The notes: generated from the letters alone by a model not told the origin. Shown: positions 1-8,730, counted from the stretch's first letter. The stretch is 64,000 nucleotides of DNA from Glaciecola sp048820975 (GCF_048820975.1 NZ_JBMEUF010000002.1:653109-717108), one strand, 5' to 3'. Translations and numbers: made by a program.

Positions 1-2
1 AA

Positions 3-155
3 TTGAAAAATAAAGACCACTCCGTAACCCAAATTGTTTATGACCGACACGAGCGAAATAGCTTAGCAATAGAACAGGGGAAATTTGCTGAGGAGCATTT
101 TATAAAGCCTTATCAAGCGGTGCTAGAACAGTGGACTTCAAACGTAGCACTTTAA
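3..155 (+). CDS. C-terminal end of a MesX-like protein (DUF1852), partial
   Basis: An open frame runs from the window edge to a TAA and gives 50 residues ending EQWTSNVAL. It is the only open frame across the edge and stops 60 bases before a mesD-like gene on the same strand. In many bacteria the DUF1852 protein MesX is encoded directly before MesD and is needed for MesD methionine synthase activity. The assignment rests mainly on this gene order plus general resemblance of the C-terminus (an acidic, helical tail). The N-terminal part is outside the window. Confidence 0.55.
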   Translation: MKNKDHSVTQIVYDRHERNSLAIEQGKFAEEHFIKPYQAVLEQWTSNVAL

Positions 156-215
156 CGAACCCATTTAATAAAAAGCGCTTTAATAACCAACAAATTTACA
201 TTGAGAACACTGTAT

Positions 216-1271
216 ATGAACACATTATTACCTACCTCGTCTGCAGGCAGCCTACCAAAACCAGTTTGGCTAGCACAGCCCGAAGCACTATGGTCACCTT
301 GGAAATTGGAAGGCCAAGCATTAATTGACGGCAAACATGATGCCTTAAGAATTTCATTGCACGAGCAACTGCAAGCAGGCATCGACATAGTGAGTGACGG
401 CGAGCAAACTCGCCAGCACTTTGTTACCACCTTTATTGAGCACTTAAACGGCGTTGACTTTGAAACACGCAAAACCGTAAAAATTCGTGATCGATACGAC
501 GCAAGTGTGCCTACCGTTGTTGGCCCTGTTTCTCGTCAAAAGCCTGTATTTGTAGAAGATGCTAAGCGATTGCGCGCGCAAACAAGCAAGCCTATAAAAT
601 GGGCACTGCCTGGTCCCATGACTATGGTAGATACACTATTTGATAATCATTATAAAAGCCGAGAAAAGCTAGCGTGGGAATTTGCGACAATTTTGAATCA
701 AGAAGCCAAAGAACTAGAAGCTGCCGGTGTTGATATTATTCAGTTTGATGAACCTGCTTTTAATGTATTTTTTGATGACGTTAATGCATGGGGCATTGCC
801 TGCTTGGAGCGCGCAATAGAGGGCCTTCAATGTGAAACCGCCGTACATATTTGTTACGGCTATGGCATTAAAGCCAATACTGATTGGAAACAAAGCTTAG
901 GCTCTGAGTGGCGACAATACGAAGAAACCTTCCCTAAGTTGCAAAAATCCAATATCGATATCATTTCATTGGAGTGCCATAACTCGCACGTACCTATTGA
1001 ATTACTTGAGCTTATTCGCGGTAAAAAAGTAATGGTGGGCGCTATTGATGTGGCGAATAATACAATTGAAACACCAGAAGAGGTGGCCAACACCCTGCGC
1101 CAAGCACTTAAATACGTAGATGCTGACAAGCTCTATCCGTGCACAAACTGCGGAATGGCACCTTTAGCGCGCGACACTGCAAGAGATAAACTACGCGCCC
1201 TGAGCGCTGGCGCTGCAATTGTTCGTAAAGAATTGTTAACTGAGCACTTAAAAGCAAACAAAGTACTATAA
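216..1271 (+). CDS. mesD: Folate-independent methionine synthase, core-MetE type (MesD-like)
   Basis: A 351-residue protein matching only the C-terminal catalytic barrel of cobalamin-independent methionine synthase, with no N-terminal folate-binding half. The expected zinc ligands are visible: His-x-Cys in VHICYG, Glu in SLECHN, and Cys in TNCGMAPL. Known core-MetE families transfer a methyl group to homocysteine without methyl-folate, and the MesD family works with MesX (DUF1852), whose gene seems to end 60 bases upstream. I chose ATG 216, preceded by GAGAA, over an in-frame TTG at 201. A MetR-type regulator follows 58 bases downstream, consistent with methionine control. The alternative is a methyltransferase of another core-MetE subfamily. 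Confidence 0.8.
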   Translation: MNTLLPTSSAGSLPKPVWLAQPEALWSPWKLEGQALIDGKHDALRISLHEQLQAGIDIVSDGEQTRQHFVTTFIEHLNGVDFETRKTVKIRDRYDASVPTVVGPVSRQKPVFVEDAKRLRAQTSKPIKWALPGPMTMVDTLFDNHYKSREKLAWEFATILNQEAKELEAAGVDIIQFDEPAFNVFFDDVNAWGIACLERAIEGLQCETAVHICYGYGIKANTDWKQSLGSEWRQYEETFPKLQKSNIDIISLECHNSHVPIELLELIRGKKVMVGAIDVANNTIETPEEVANTLRQALKYVDADKLYPCTNCGMAPLARDTARDKLRALSAGAAIVRKELLTEHLKANKVL

Positions 1272-1329
1272 AGTGCTATAGTTTTATTAATAACAAGCTG
1301 CTTATGGTAGCTATAACTTAGGTCAGTAA

Positions 1330-2214
1330 ATGTTAGACAGAATACATTTGGAAATACTTTCAGCCATAAAGGAACATGGCACATTGACTAAGGCGGCCGA
1401 GTCTCTACATTTATCACAGTCGGCGTTAAGCCACAGTATTAAAAAGCTTGAAAGTCAGCTTGCTACTGAAATATGGAAAAAAGACGGCCGCACCTTACGC
1501 CTAACCGCCGCAGGCGAAAAAATACAAACCCTTGCGAATAGAGTGCTGCCACAATTTGCACACACTGAATTATTAATTAAGCAAATTGCCAAAGGCGAGT
1601 TGGGCTCTCTTAGAATTGGCATGGAGTGTCACCCCTGCTACCAATGGCTGCTTCGTGTTATTCAGCCTTATTTGGTGCAATGGCCCAGCATTGATATGGA
1701 CGTTAAACAAGAGTTTCAATTTGGCGCATTAGGTGCGCTGCTAAGCTACGAAATAGATGTGCTTATTACACCCGACCCACTCTTTAAGCCTAAAATAGAA
1801 TATATTCCAGTGTTTGATTACGAGCATAGACTTGTAGTGGCTAGTTCACATCCCCTTGCCAAACAAGATTTTGTGAAGCCTGAACAACTTCGCGATGAAG
1901 TGTTGTTCAGCTATCCTGTTGAGCCCATGCGTTTAGATATATTTAGCCAATTTCTAAACCCCGCAAAGTGTTCGGTAAAGCGCCATAAAAATATAGAAAC
2001 AACCGAAATTATGTTACAAATGGTAGCTGCTGGGCGCGGCATATGCGCCTTACCTGGTTGGCTGGTAGATGAATACTCAAAATCAATGCCCATAAAAAGC
2101 CTTCGATTTGGCGTAAACGGCATTGCGAAGCAAATATTTGTAGGTGTACGTAAACACGAACGTGATATTGAATACCTGAATGATTTTATTGAGCAGGCAA
2201 AAAAAACAAAATAA
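1330..2214 (+). CDS. metR: LysR-family regulator, MetR-like
   Basis: A 294-residue LysR-type regulator. Residues 1-60 form the winged helix-turn-helix (TKAAESLHLSQSALSHSIKK). The rest is the periplasmic-binding-like effector domain. Features shared with E. coli MetR include ECHPCYQWL near residue 100, FDYEHRLVVA, the run YPVEPMRLDIFSQFLNP and the motif MVAAGRGICALPGW. MetR uses homocysteine as co-inducer to activate methionine synthase genes, which fits the adjacent mesD. It is transcribed in the same direction as mesD, unlike the classic divergent metR/metE pair, so the regulated promoter is probably upstream of mesX outside the window. Confidence 0.85.
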   Translation: MLDRIHLEILSAIKEHGTLTKAAESLHLSQSALSHSIKKLESQLATEIWKKDGRTLRLTAAGEKIQTLANRVLPQFAHTELLIKQIAKGELGSLRIGMECHPCYQWLLRVIQPYLVQWPSIDMDVKQEFQFGALGALLSYEIDVLITPDPLFKPKIEYIPVFDYEHRLVVASSHPLAKQDFVKPEQLRDEVLFSYPVEPMRLDIFSQFLNPAKCSVKRHKNIETTEIMLQMVAAGRGICALPGWLVDEYSKSMPIKSLRFGVNGIAKQIFVGVRKHERDIEYLNDFIEQAKKTK

Positions 2215-2227
2215 CAAGGATGACGAA

Positions 2228-2998
2228 ATGCGAATAATCAAGAAGTTAATAGCCAGTTTCTGTTTAGTACTGGTTTGCCAAACCCCTATATTAGCGGCAC
2301 AGTTTAAGGTGTTGTTATTTACTAAAACTGTGGGGTGGCATCACGAATCTATTCATGATGCGGTAACCGCAATGCGCGGTTTATCGAAGAAGCATGATTT
2401 TGATTTACAATGGCACGAAGATGCCACTCGCTTTAATGATCAGTTCTTAAGTCAATTTGACGCAATTGTGTTTATAAACACCACCGGCAATATATTTACT
2501 GAAGAACAACAATCCGCTTTTCAACGCTTTATACAGTCGGGTAAAGGCTTCGTTGGCGTACATTCAGCATCTGACACCGAATACGATTGGGAATGGTATG
2601 GTAAGTTAGTGGGTCATTACTTTCAGATTCACCCCCTAAACCAAACCGCTATGTTACAAAAAATTGATAACGCATTCCCAGGTATGCAATCATTTCGCGA
2701 ACGCCACTTATGGACCGATGAGTTTTATAACTTCCAGCCCGCCAACATAGGCTCCCTAAACTATATACTTACAATTGATGAAAGTACTTACGCACCTAAG
2801 GCTGACTGGGGTGGCGGTAATAAGTCTGAGGGCATGGGAGAGTTTCATCCAATGGCTTGGTATCATGAATATGACGGCGGGCGCTCATTTTATACCGCTT
2901 TAGGCCATTTGCCCGCAATTTACTATGACCAAGCATTTCTAGACCATTTGTACGGTGGCATATACTGGGCAGCAACCGGCAAAGGAATTGAGAAGTAA
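2228..2998 (+). CDS. Secreted ThuA-like domain protein
   Basis: A 256-residue protein with a signal peptide (positive start, hydrophobic core, cleavage near LAAQF) followed by a ThuA-like glutamine-amidotransferase-fold domain. Recognisable family pieces are FTKTVGWHHESI, FINTTGN, GKGFVGVHSASDTEYDW and FYTALGHLPAIYYDQAFLDH. The class I amidotransferase cysteine is not present, as is usual for ThuA-like proteins, whose members are often linked to sugar metabolism. The start at ATG 2228 follows AAGGA; an upstream in-frame codon at 2180 lies inside the metR gene and would spoil the signal peptide. Substrate unknown. Confidence 0.8.
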   Translation: MRIIKKLIASFCLVLVCQTPILAAQFKVLLFTKTVGWHHESIHDAVTAMRGLSKKHDFDLQWHEDATRFNDQFLSQFDAIVFINTTGNIFTEEQQSAFQRFIQSGKGFVGVHSASDTEYDWEWYGKLVGHYFQIHPLNQTAMLQKIDNAFPGMQSFRERHLWTDEFYNFQPANIGSLNYILTIDESTYAPKADWGGGNKSEGMGEFHPMAWYHEYDGGRSFYTALGHLPAIYYDQAFLDHLYGGIYWAATGKGIEK

Positions 2999-3031
2999 GC
3001 CTTAGGAGTTTAGCAGCCTAATTTTTGCTTA

Positions 3032-3064
3032 AGGTGCGCAATATTTATTAAACATTGCGCACCT
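3032..3064. terminator. Bidirectional terminator-like hairpin
   Basis: An 11-bp perfect stem, AGGTGCGCAAT paired with ATTGCGCACCT, with an 11-base AT loop lies between the convergent ThuA-like and dipeptidase genes. The flanks are AT-rich but without a long T run, so termination is likely though not certain. Confidence 0.6.
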
Positions 3065-3075
3065 GATTATTTTAA

Positions 3076-4275
3076 TTAGTGCTCAAGCGCATATGCTTCG
3101 TTTGCTTTCCAAACGCGCATAAAGTTACCACTTAGAATTTTAACGATATCACTTTCGCTATAACCTCTATTTAGCAAGCCTTGAATCAAATTCGGGTACG
3201 TTGATACGTCTTTTAAATCAGTGGGTAAAGAGTCACCTACGCCGTCGTAGTCAGAACCAATGCCTACGTGGTCTATACCAATAAGCTCAACAACATGATC
3301 TATATGGTCTAGCACGCTATCTAAATCTGCGTAGGGCAATGGGTTTGCTTTACTATAATTGGCTCTGAAATTTTTAAACTCTTCACTATCGGTACCGAAC
3401 TTCTCACCCACTTCTTTTTGCGCTTTACCGCGTTTATAGCTCCAAACGTTGGCTTGTTTGGTCACAAAGGTAGAACCAAAGTTAATTTGGATTACGCCAC
3501 CGTTTTCACCTAGGGCTTTGATCATTTCATCATCCATATTGCGCTCAAACTCAGGAGTGAATGCGCGTAAAGATGAGTGTGAAGCAATCACAGGCGTTTG
3601 GCTAATCTCTATAGCTTGATAAAAAGCCGCATCTGACACATGAGAAATATCAATCATAATCCCTAAGTTGTTCATTTCTTTCACTAGCTCTTTACCAAAA
3701 GGGCTAAGGCCTTTCCACTTTCGGCGTAAGTCGTAAGACGAATCTGAAATGTGATTGGCTTGCGAGTGAGCAAGCGTGATGTATCTAATTCCGCGCTCAT
3801 AGAAGTGTTGCAGGTTTGCTAAATCACCCTGAATAGGCGAGCCATTTTCCATACCCAAGGGCAGGCTAATCAGCCCTTGTTTAAATTGCTGTTCAACATC
3901 TTTAGTGCTATGAGCTACCGCAAATTTATTAGGGGCACGGCCTACTATGGCTTCTACATAGTCAATAAGCTTGTCGGCTAGTTTAGTAGCCGCACTTGAG
4001 TTATCTAAACTGGCTGGAATATAAATCGACATAAACGGGGCATTTAGGCCGCCTTGTTTTGCGCGAGGGTAGTCAAAATCGCCCCCCTCTGTGGCTTCAG
4101 TCACATCTACCCACTTTTCTTCTAAGCGGTACGGCACGTCAATATGAGAGTCAATAATAATATTATTTTGGGCAAGGGATTTTGCTTTATCAGACGGTGT
4201 TATCGCTAACGCGCTAGCTGATAATAAAGTTGCCGACATGAGTAAGGCAAAAAAATGAGGTTTGGTGCTAAGCAT
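3076..4275 (-). CDS. Membrane dipeptidase, peptidase family M19
   Basis: A 399-residue exported protein with a signal peptide ending near SALAITPSD. It belongs to the renal-dipeptidase family M19, binuclear zinc enzymes that cleave dipeptides (some members accept D-residues or beta-lactams). Visible metal-site motifs are DSHIDVPYR near residue 42, LGMENGSPI (bridging Glu), ISHVSD, VIASHSSLRAF and GIDHVGIGSDYDG. The length is normal for the family. GGGAG precedes the ATG. It is a single gene transcribed toward the ThuA-like gene. Confidence 0.9.
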   Translation of the reverse strand: MLSTKPHFFALLMSATLLSASALAITPSDKAKSLAQNNIIIDSHIDVPYRLEEKWVDVTEATEGGDFDYPRAKQGGLNAPFMSIYIPASLDNSSAATKLADKLIDYVEAIVGRAPNKFAVAHSTKDVEQQFKQGLISLPLGMENGSPIQGDLANLQHFYERGIRYITLAHSQANHISDSSYDLRRKWKGLSPFGKELVKEMNNLGIMIDISHVSDAAFYQAIEISQTPVIASHSSLRAFTPEFERNMDDEMIKALGENGGVIQINFGSTFVTKQANVWSYKRGKAQKEVGEKFGTDSEEFKNFRANYSKANPLPYADLDSVLDHIDHVVELIGIDHVGIGSDYDGVGDSLPTDLKDVSTYPNLIQGLLNRGYSESDIVKILSGNFMRVWKANEAYALEH

Positions 4276-4453
4276 AATAGTCTCCCGCTATTTTAGGTTA
4301 TGGATCCTTTGAAATACCAGTGTATAGCTTAAGGGAGTAAAGTAAAGCCGACCCCATAAAACAAGGCATATCTATCTTCTTTCAGTAAATAGCATGCCTA
4401 AAATGATGCAAATAGTAAGTCGGGCTTTTTAAAAGACTATTGTGCGAGAGTAT

Positions 4454-5314
4454 TTAACGCTTTCTGAACATTACTACCAAGCCAGTAATAAACAGTGACA
4501 ATATATAAGGAGCGGGGACGTCAACCGCCTCTACACTTACTATAGCATCACCCAAATACGATACTGATTCTTGATAGCTTTCGTAAAAACCGTTCGAATC
4601 ATAATTATACGTACTTATAGTTACCCCTTCAGACACTGTTACATATTGTCCATTATGAGCGAGTAATGCTTCATTAACACCTAATGCATCCAAACCAATG
4701 TAATCAACTTCACTTTGAGGCCTATCTAAATTTAAAAATATGTTCATGAAGTAAATAAAACTACCTGTAGATACAGAGCCATCTTGGTTATTAGTGACAA
4801 AATCACCCGTTGAAACAAAAGAAAAGTAAAGATCACTATAATAATCTGTTATTCCGCTATTTACGTCGGTTCGTGCTTCGTTAATTGCCCACAACTCTTG
4901 GTAAGCATTTAATACGTCATAATTAGCTGGGTTAAATAATGCGAATAAACCACTCGTAACATTGGTTGGAGCTAAAGCTGACCGCACATCGGTATAAATT
5001 GCTCGCTGCCAAGATTGTGAACTATTAGCAGATGCATAGCTGTCACTTTCAATAACAACAGCACGATTGTTTGCAGTATTTGGATTAAATGTAACAGAGC
5101 CGCTTATAGGGCCTGGCGCGCGAGCTAGTGCTATTTGCTCAAAAGAAGATTCGTTTGCACCGGTAGAATCACTATAATAACTACTTTCAATTTTGTCGTA
5201 GTAACTGCCATCAATACTAATGACGGCTGCAAAAGATGATGATGTAAAGGCAGATAAAAGAACGCTAAGTAGTGCTATTTTGTTTAACAGTGTGGTTTTC
5301 AAGAAATACTCCAT
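4454..5314 (-). CDS. Exported protein with PEP-CTERM-like sorting tail
   Basis: A 286-residue protein with an N-terminal signal peptide (cleavage near SSFAAVIS) and a tripartite C-terminus: a VPAP motif, about 14 hydrophobic residues, then RKR. This layout is that of PEP-CTERM substrates sorted by exosortase, with PAP replacing PEP. The middle is rich in Ser, Tyr, Asn and Asp, with no Cys and no domain I recognise. Low-complexity, Ser/Thr/Asn-rich bodies are common among such surface or biofilm-matrix proteins. No exosortase is encoded in this window. Function unknown. Confidence 0.65.
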   Translation of the reverse strand: MEYFLKTTLLNKIALLSVLLSAFTSSSFAAVISIDGSYYDKIESSYYSDSTGANESSFEQIALARAPGPISGSVTFNPNTANNRAVVIESDSYASANSSQSWQRAIYTDVRSALAPTNVTSGLFALFNPANYDVLNAYQELWAINEARTDVNSGITDYYSDLYFSFVSTGDFVTNNQDGSVSTGSFIYFMNIFLNLDRPQSEVDYIGLDALGVNEALLAHNGQYVTVSEGVTISTYNYDSNGFYESYQESVSYLGDAIVSVEAVDVPAPYILSLFITGLVVMFRKR

Positions 5315-5505
5315 AATGAAAGCCTAGTAAGACATGTTTAGTTTCAAAATAATTTACAGCAAAAATTGCGCCACTTGCAAGCCATTGTTAATTATAAGTT
5401 TTAACTTCATTGTTAATTTGGTGTAAAAATAATTGACACTTTAAAACGGCAACTACATTACCTTCACAAGCTCAAATCGCCTTTTCGCACTAGCTTTGTT
5501 TAGCC

Positions 5506-6318
5506 CTATTCCCAAGAAAAAGGAGGATAAGTCGGTAATTCTAATTGGCTGAGCTGTTCTGTTCGAGCACGCTCACGCAAAGCTTGTAAATCTTTTTGTA
5601 AAGCCATACGAAATTTTCGGACTTCTCCCCATTGGTCAAAAAACACTTGGTTGGCTTCTTGGGTTTCATCTTCTTTAATCATATTAGGTACAAGCACTGC
5701 GTATGCTCGTGTTAAGCGTTGCGCTTGGAATTTCGAAAACGCCTGCAGCTGATTTCTCGCTTCGCGAGTCATTTTTTGTTCATTGTTAATAGTCTGCTGT
5801 ACTATATCAGCAGGGCTGTTTTTAGCGCTATAGCGGCTAAAGTATGCAAGATAGTCACTAAGTGCAAGGCTATCGGCACTGCCCCATATTGACATATCAC
5901 TGGCATTCAATAAGGTTTCGGTTTTAGGATCAATGATCATGACCGTTGGTGTAGCAAAGTAATGCGGCTGCGAAAAACGCTCAGTAATAGCTCTTAAATC
6001 TTTGAAGTAGCCCACATCAACATAAACGACTTCGTAATGCGCATTGGTAATTGCTAACATTTCGGGGGTAGCAAAATTACTCGCTAACCCTCTTGAGTCA
6101 TGACACCACTGGGCCCCCATCACCAATAGTAAGCGCTTATTGTTACTCAGTGCTTTATTTAATCCATTTTGTACATCTTGCATAGGATTAGCAGATTCAA
6201 CATACACCATGGGGGAGCTTTTATGATGTTCGCTGGCACAGGCTGACAACAAAATTACGGTAGCCACAATAAGCCAATAATGAATTTTTTTAGCAATAAG
6301 CTGAATATGAGTGTGCAT
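5506..6318 (-). CDS. Thioredoxin-fold lipoprotein with a WCHDS (CxxS) site
   Basis: A 270-residue protein starting with a signal sequence that ends in the lipobox LLSAC, so it is probably an outer- or inner-membrane lipoprotein. Residues 55-155 form a thioredoxin-like domain with LLLVMGAQWCHDSRGL. The usual CxxC is CxxS, so only one active-site Cys remains. A cis-Pro candidate is in YFATPTVMIID. The last 100 residues are helical and charged. It is the promoter-distal gene of a minus-strand run starting at 8730. AAAAGGA precedes the ATG. Possible roles are disulfide exchange by a monothiol route, isomerase or chaperone; none is shown. Confidence 0.65.
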   Translation of the reverse strand: MHTHIQLIAKKIHYWLIVATVILLSACASEHHKSSPMVYVESANPMQDVQNGLNKALSNNKRLLLVMGAQWCHDSRGLASNFATPEMLAITNAHYEVVYVDVGYFKDLRAITERFSQPHYFATPTVMIIDPKTETLLNASDMSIWGSADSLALSDYLAYFSRYSAKNSPADIVQQTINNEQKMTREARNQLQAFSKFQAQRLTRAYAVLVPNMIKEDETQEANQVFFDQWGEVRKFRMALQKDLQALRERARTEQLSQLELPTYPPFSWE

Positions 6319-6365
6319 TATTACGTCCTTTTAACATTCTGTTTTTTTTACAAAAATTTACGTTT

Positions 6366-6578
6366 CTAGATAGAAAGTAAGCGCCTGAGTAGTCCTTTTT
6401 CTGGCTTTTGGTGCAAGCTCGTTTGTACTACTTTAGTTAACCTAATACCCGAATACATTTCAATAGGCCAATCTTTAGGTTTATCCTCACCGTAAAAATG
6501 TTCGTAATTCGGCTCTTTTGAGTCAGGACTAAAACTGAACGCTATTGTGTGTAATTCGTTTTTTTCACTTGAATTCAT
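6366..6578 (-). CDS. Small hypothetical protein (70 aa)
   Basis: A 70-residue hydrophilic protein with no signal peptide or membrane segment and a basic tail (GLLRRLLSI). AAGGAA sits six bases before the ATG, a strong ribosome site that supports real translation. It lies 22 bases after the 83-residue gene and 47 bases before the thioredoxin-like gene on the same strand, so it is probably part of that operon. I do not recognise its family. Confidence 0.5.
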   Translation of the reverse strand: MNSSEKNELHTIAFSFSPDSKEPNYEHFYGEDKPKDWPIEMYSGIRLTKVVQTSLHQKPEKGLLRRLLSI

Positions 6579-6600
6579 GTTAATTCCTTAGTGCTTGAGT

Positions 6601-6852
6601 TCACGATAACCCTGCTGATTTAAAGTACGGTAAATACTTCATATCTGCTCTATCACAACCATAACTAGCTATGCCCAAATCAATAAGTCTATCGACTCGT
6701 TCTATTATAAGAGTGAGGTGTGGCTTGGCTTTTTTTAATTTGTTTAAATGTTGCTCAAGGTCTATTTTTTCTTGAGCCTGTTGACAAGACTGCTCTACAG
6801 CCAACCATAAAACAGCTCGCTTTTCTTTGAGTATTGCAGCTTTCTCTATCAA
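6601..6852 (-). CDS. Small hypothetical protein (83 aa), coupled TTG start
   Basis: An 83-residue protein, mostly helical and charged (EKIDLEQHLNKLKKAK). The only reasonable start is a TTG that overlaps the stop of the preceding gene as TTGA, so translation is probably coupled to that gene. No signal peptide and no recognised domain. The two Cys are at CQQAQ and YGCDR. Being cytoplasmic by sequence while its partners are exported is odd; a more distant start or a non-coding explanation cannot be excluded. Confidence 0.45.
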   Translation of the reverse strand: MIEKAAILKEKRAVLWLAVEQSCQQAQEKIDLEQHLNKLKKAKPHLTLIIERVDRLIDLGIASYGCDRADMKYLPYFKSAGLS

Positions 6853-7574
6853 TTTGTTGTCTCATTTGGCTCATAGCTCAGTTTTGCATACGCAATATCA
6901 TAAAGTAAAGAGGGCTCTTTTGTTTGCTGATAAAGATACTCAAACAGCTCTATTGATATTTTTGAATCCATCGATTTTGGATTAATCGGAGATGAACGAT
7001 ATCGATCATAAGAATAGGAAGCTAACGAAAATGCATACGCTAAATCCCTAATCTCATCCTGCGGCAGTGAATGCCAATCGCGCAACTTATCTTTGGCAAA
7101 TCTAGTTGCATCATCCATAGTGAACGGCGGCTGGTCTTCTGGAAATTGCAGAAATTGATCATTGAGTTTCATTTGTCGAAAAGTGTGAATTGCGTCAGTG
7201 ACATTATTAACAAACAGACTTTGGAAAAACTCTAATTCGTTTTGGTCACAAACAAGCACTTTTTTGGCCAGCACCTTAGAAGCTGTTTGCGCATTCGAAT
7301 CCTCAACTAGGTAGGCTAACCACTCTTGATTATTAGCGCCCGTGAGTTGCCGCACCAAATAATCCATTTCATTAGCTTGAGATGCAGGTACAACTTTTTT
7401 ATCACACCGATATTCATAAAAGTTCGAAATATCTATCGCTTGAATACCTAGCCCAAGTTGAGTAAGTTGCGATTGATAATTTTGTGAACTGCCATATGAG
7501 CTAGCTTTTGCAGAGGCAAAGACTACCAATATGGTGATAACTATCGCCCATTTTCTTGTTACATTAATATTCAT
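6849..7574 (-). CDS. Exported hypothetical protein (241 aa)
   Basis: A 241-residue protein with an N-terminal hydrophobic segment (WAIVITILVVFASAKA) that should act as a signal peptide. The mature part is helical and acidic, with two Cys (YRCDKK and LVCDQN) that could form a disulfide. I do not recognise a domain. It overlaps the next small gene by four bases and follows the 208-residue gene after a 50-base gap, which indicates one operon. Confidence 0.55.
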   Translation of the reverse strand: MNINVTRKWAIVITILVVFASAKASSYGSSQNYQSQLTQLGLGIQAIDISNFYEYRCDKKVVPASQANEMDYLVRQLTGANNQEWLAYLVEDSNAQTASKVLAKKVLVCDQNELEFFQSLFVNNVTDAIHTFRQMKLNDQFLQFPEDQPPFTMDDATRFAKDKLRDWHSLPQDEIRDLAYAFSLASYSYDRYRSSPINPKSMDSKISIELFEYLYQQTKEPSLLYDIAYAKLSYEPNETTN

Positions 7575-7624
7575 TGTGCTTAAGTAAACCTAAAAGACGA
7601 CCGCCAATAACAAGGTGTGGTGGT

Positions 7625-8251
7625 CTAGAGCTGAATACACATCTCATTGTGTGTATTTACAGTGTAATATACTTGATATAATTCATCACTAGCGCTTTCA
7701 AATATACTTAGCGCATACATCGGTGTTTTTGAATCATCAAAGTAAATTGAGGTGGCGTACACTTTCACATCAACGAGTTTAAGCTTTCTTATTCTTTCGC
7801 ACCTTGAAAATTCAATAGCGTTCTTTGATTTACGTTCGATATCATCTTTTTTATCCATGAAAAAAGACACTAAATCGATACTGATTCCCTGATAACTTTT
7901 TGGAGGCCTGTAAGGCGTCAAATTTACACAACTTCCAGCGACTACTCGACCAATCTCGAAAGTTGTGTCTCTACTAAATTCAATATCAGATACACTGTGG
8001 TTATCCGTATATGCCAAGCAGTAATCTGAAAATACTGTAATTGGCTTATATTCTATCCACCACTGTTTATAAGGCCCGCGAGTAGCTAATTCTTCGCTAC
8101 CGCCACAATCAGTAACTGCTGCAGACTGGCATATTCCACCACTCAAATTATTAATATCTGTCTTATCTAGCATTCGGGCTTTATCGCTAGAATTAGCCAA
8201 AATCGACCCGTGAGTAAGCAAAGTTAAAAGTAAAATTATTGTTTTGCGCAT
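7625..8251 (-). CDS. Exported Cys-containing hypothetical protein (208 aa)
   Basis: A 208-residue protein with a signal peptide (TIILLLTLLTHGSILANSS). The mature part carries six cysteines (in GGICQSAA, TDCGGS, DYCLAY, GSCVNL, SRCERI and EMCIQL), an even number that suits disulfides in the periplasm. No known domain seen. Its start overlaps the end of the upstream lipoprotein gene by 16 bases, a sign of translational coupling. A disulfide-rich partner next to a thioredoxin-fold lipoprotein is suggestive but unproven. Confidence 0.55.
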   Translation of the reverse strand: MRKTIILLLTLLTHGSILANSSDKARMLDKTDINNLSGGICQSAAVTDCGGSEELATRGPYKQWWIEYKPITVFSDYCLAYTDNHSVSDIEFSRDTTFEIGRVVAGSCVNLTPYRPPKSYQGISIDLVSFFMDKKDDIERKSKNAIEFSRCERIRKLKLVDVKVYATSIYFDDSKTPMYALSIFESASDELYQVYYTVNTHNEMCIQL

Positions 8252-8730
8252 AATGTATTTTCGCTACCTGACTCAACATGCCGATTGTTCTGAATTGTTT
8301 CTGCGTAGCTTGCATAAGAAGATGACTCTTTGAAGAAATACAAATGCTGCCTTAAAGGCAAATCTGGCTTGGGTCCGTCGACTAAAATAATCGTGTAATC
8401 AACTTCTGATTTTTCGAATATACAACGAATAGAAACAGTATCTTGGATGATTGCTGTGTCCATTACTTTCGTTTTAAATTGCACTTCATATAGTAAGCCG
8501 TCAGCTACTTCACTTACTTGGGCAACATTGCCATCGTTCGCTATGGCATCACTAAAAAAATATGGCTGCGCAAGGCGAGAAAAGTGCGTGTAAACATAAT
8601 CAAAGCAATTTTTTACAAATAGGTTACTAACATTGCTCGTTATTTGACGGTCTTGGTCATTATTTTTGCAGCCCAGCGTAATGAAGATTACGAGCGCTAT
8701 AAACAAATACTGCAATTTATACTTTTTCAT
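8236..8730 (-). CDS. Hypothetical lipoprotein (164 aa)
   Basis: A 164-residue protein with a classic lipoprotein signal: basic start, hydrophobic core, and LGCKNND, where Cys 21 would be lipidated. The mature domain is about 140 residues with two or three Cys and no family I recognise. It is the first gene of the minus-strand run 8730 to 5506, so its promoter should lie in the 8731-8900 region, where I see no clear consensus. Confidence 0.55.
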   Translation of the reverse strand: MKKYKLQYLFIALVIFITLGCKNNDQDRQITSNVSNLFVKNCFDYVYTHFSRLAQPYFFSDAIANDGNVAQVSEVADGLLYEVQFKTKVMDTAIIQDTVSIRCIFEKSEVDYTIILVDGPKPDLPLRQHLYFFKESSSYASYAETIQNNRHVESGSENTLCAKQ

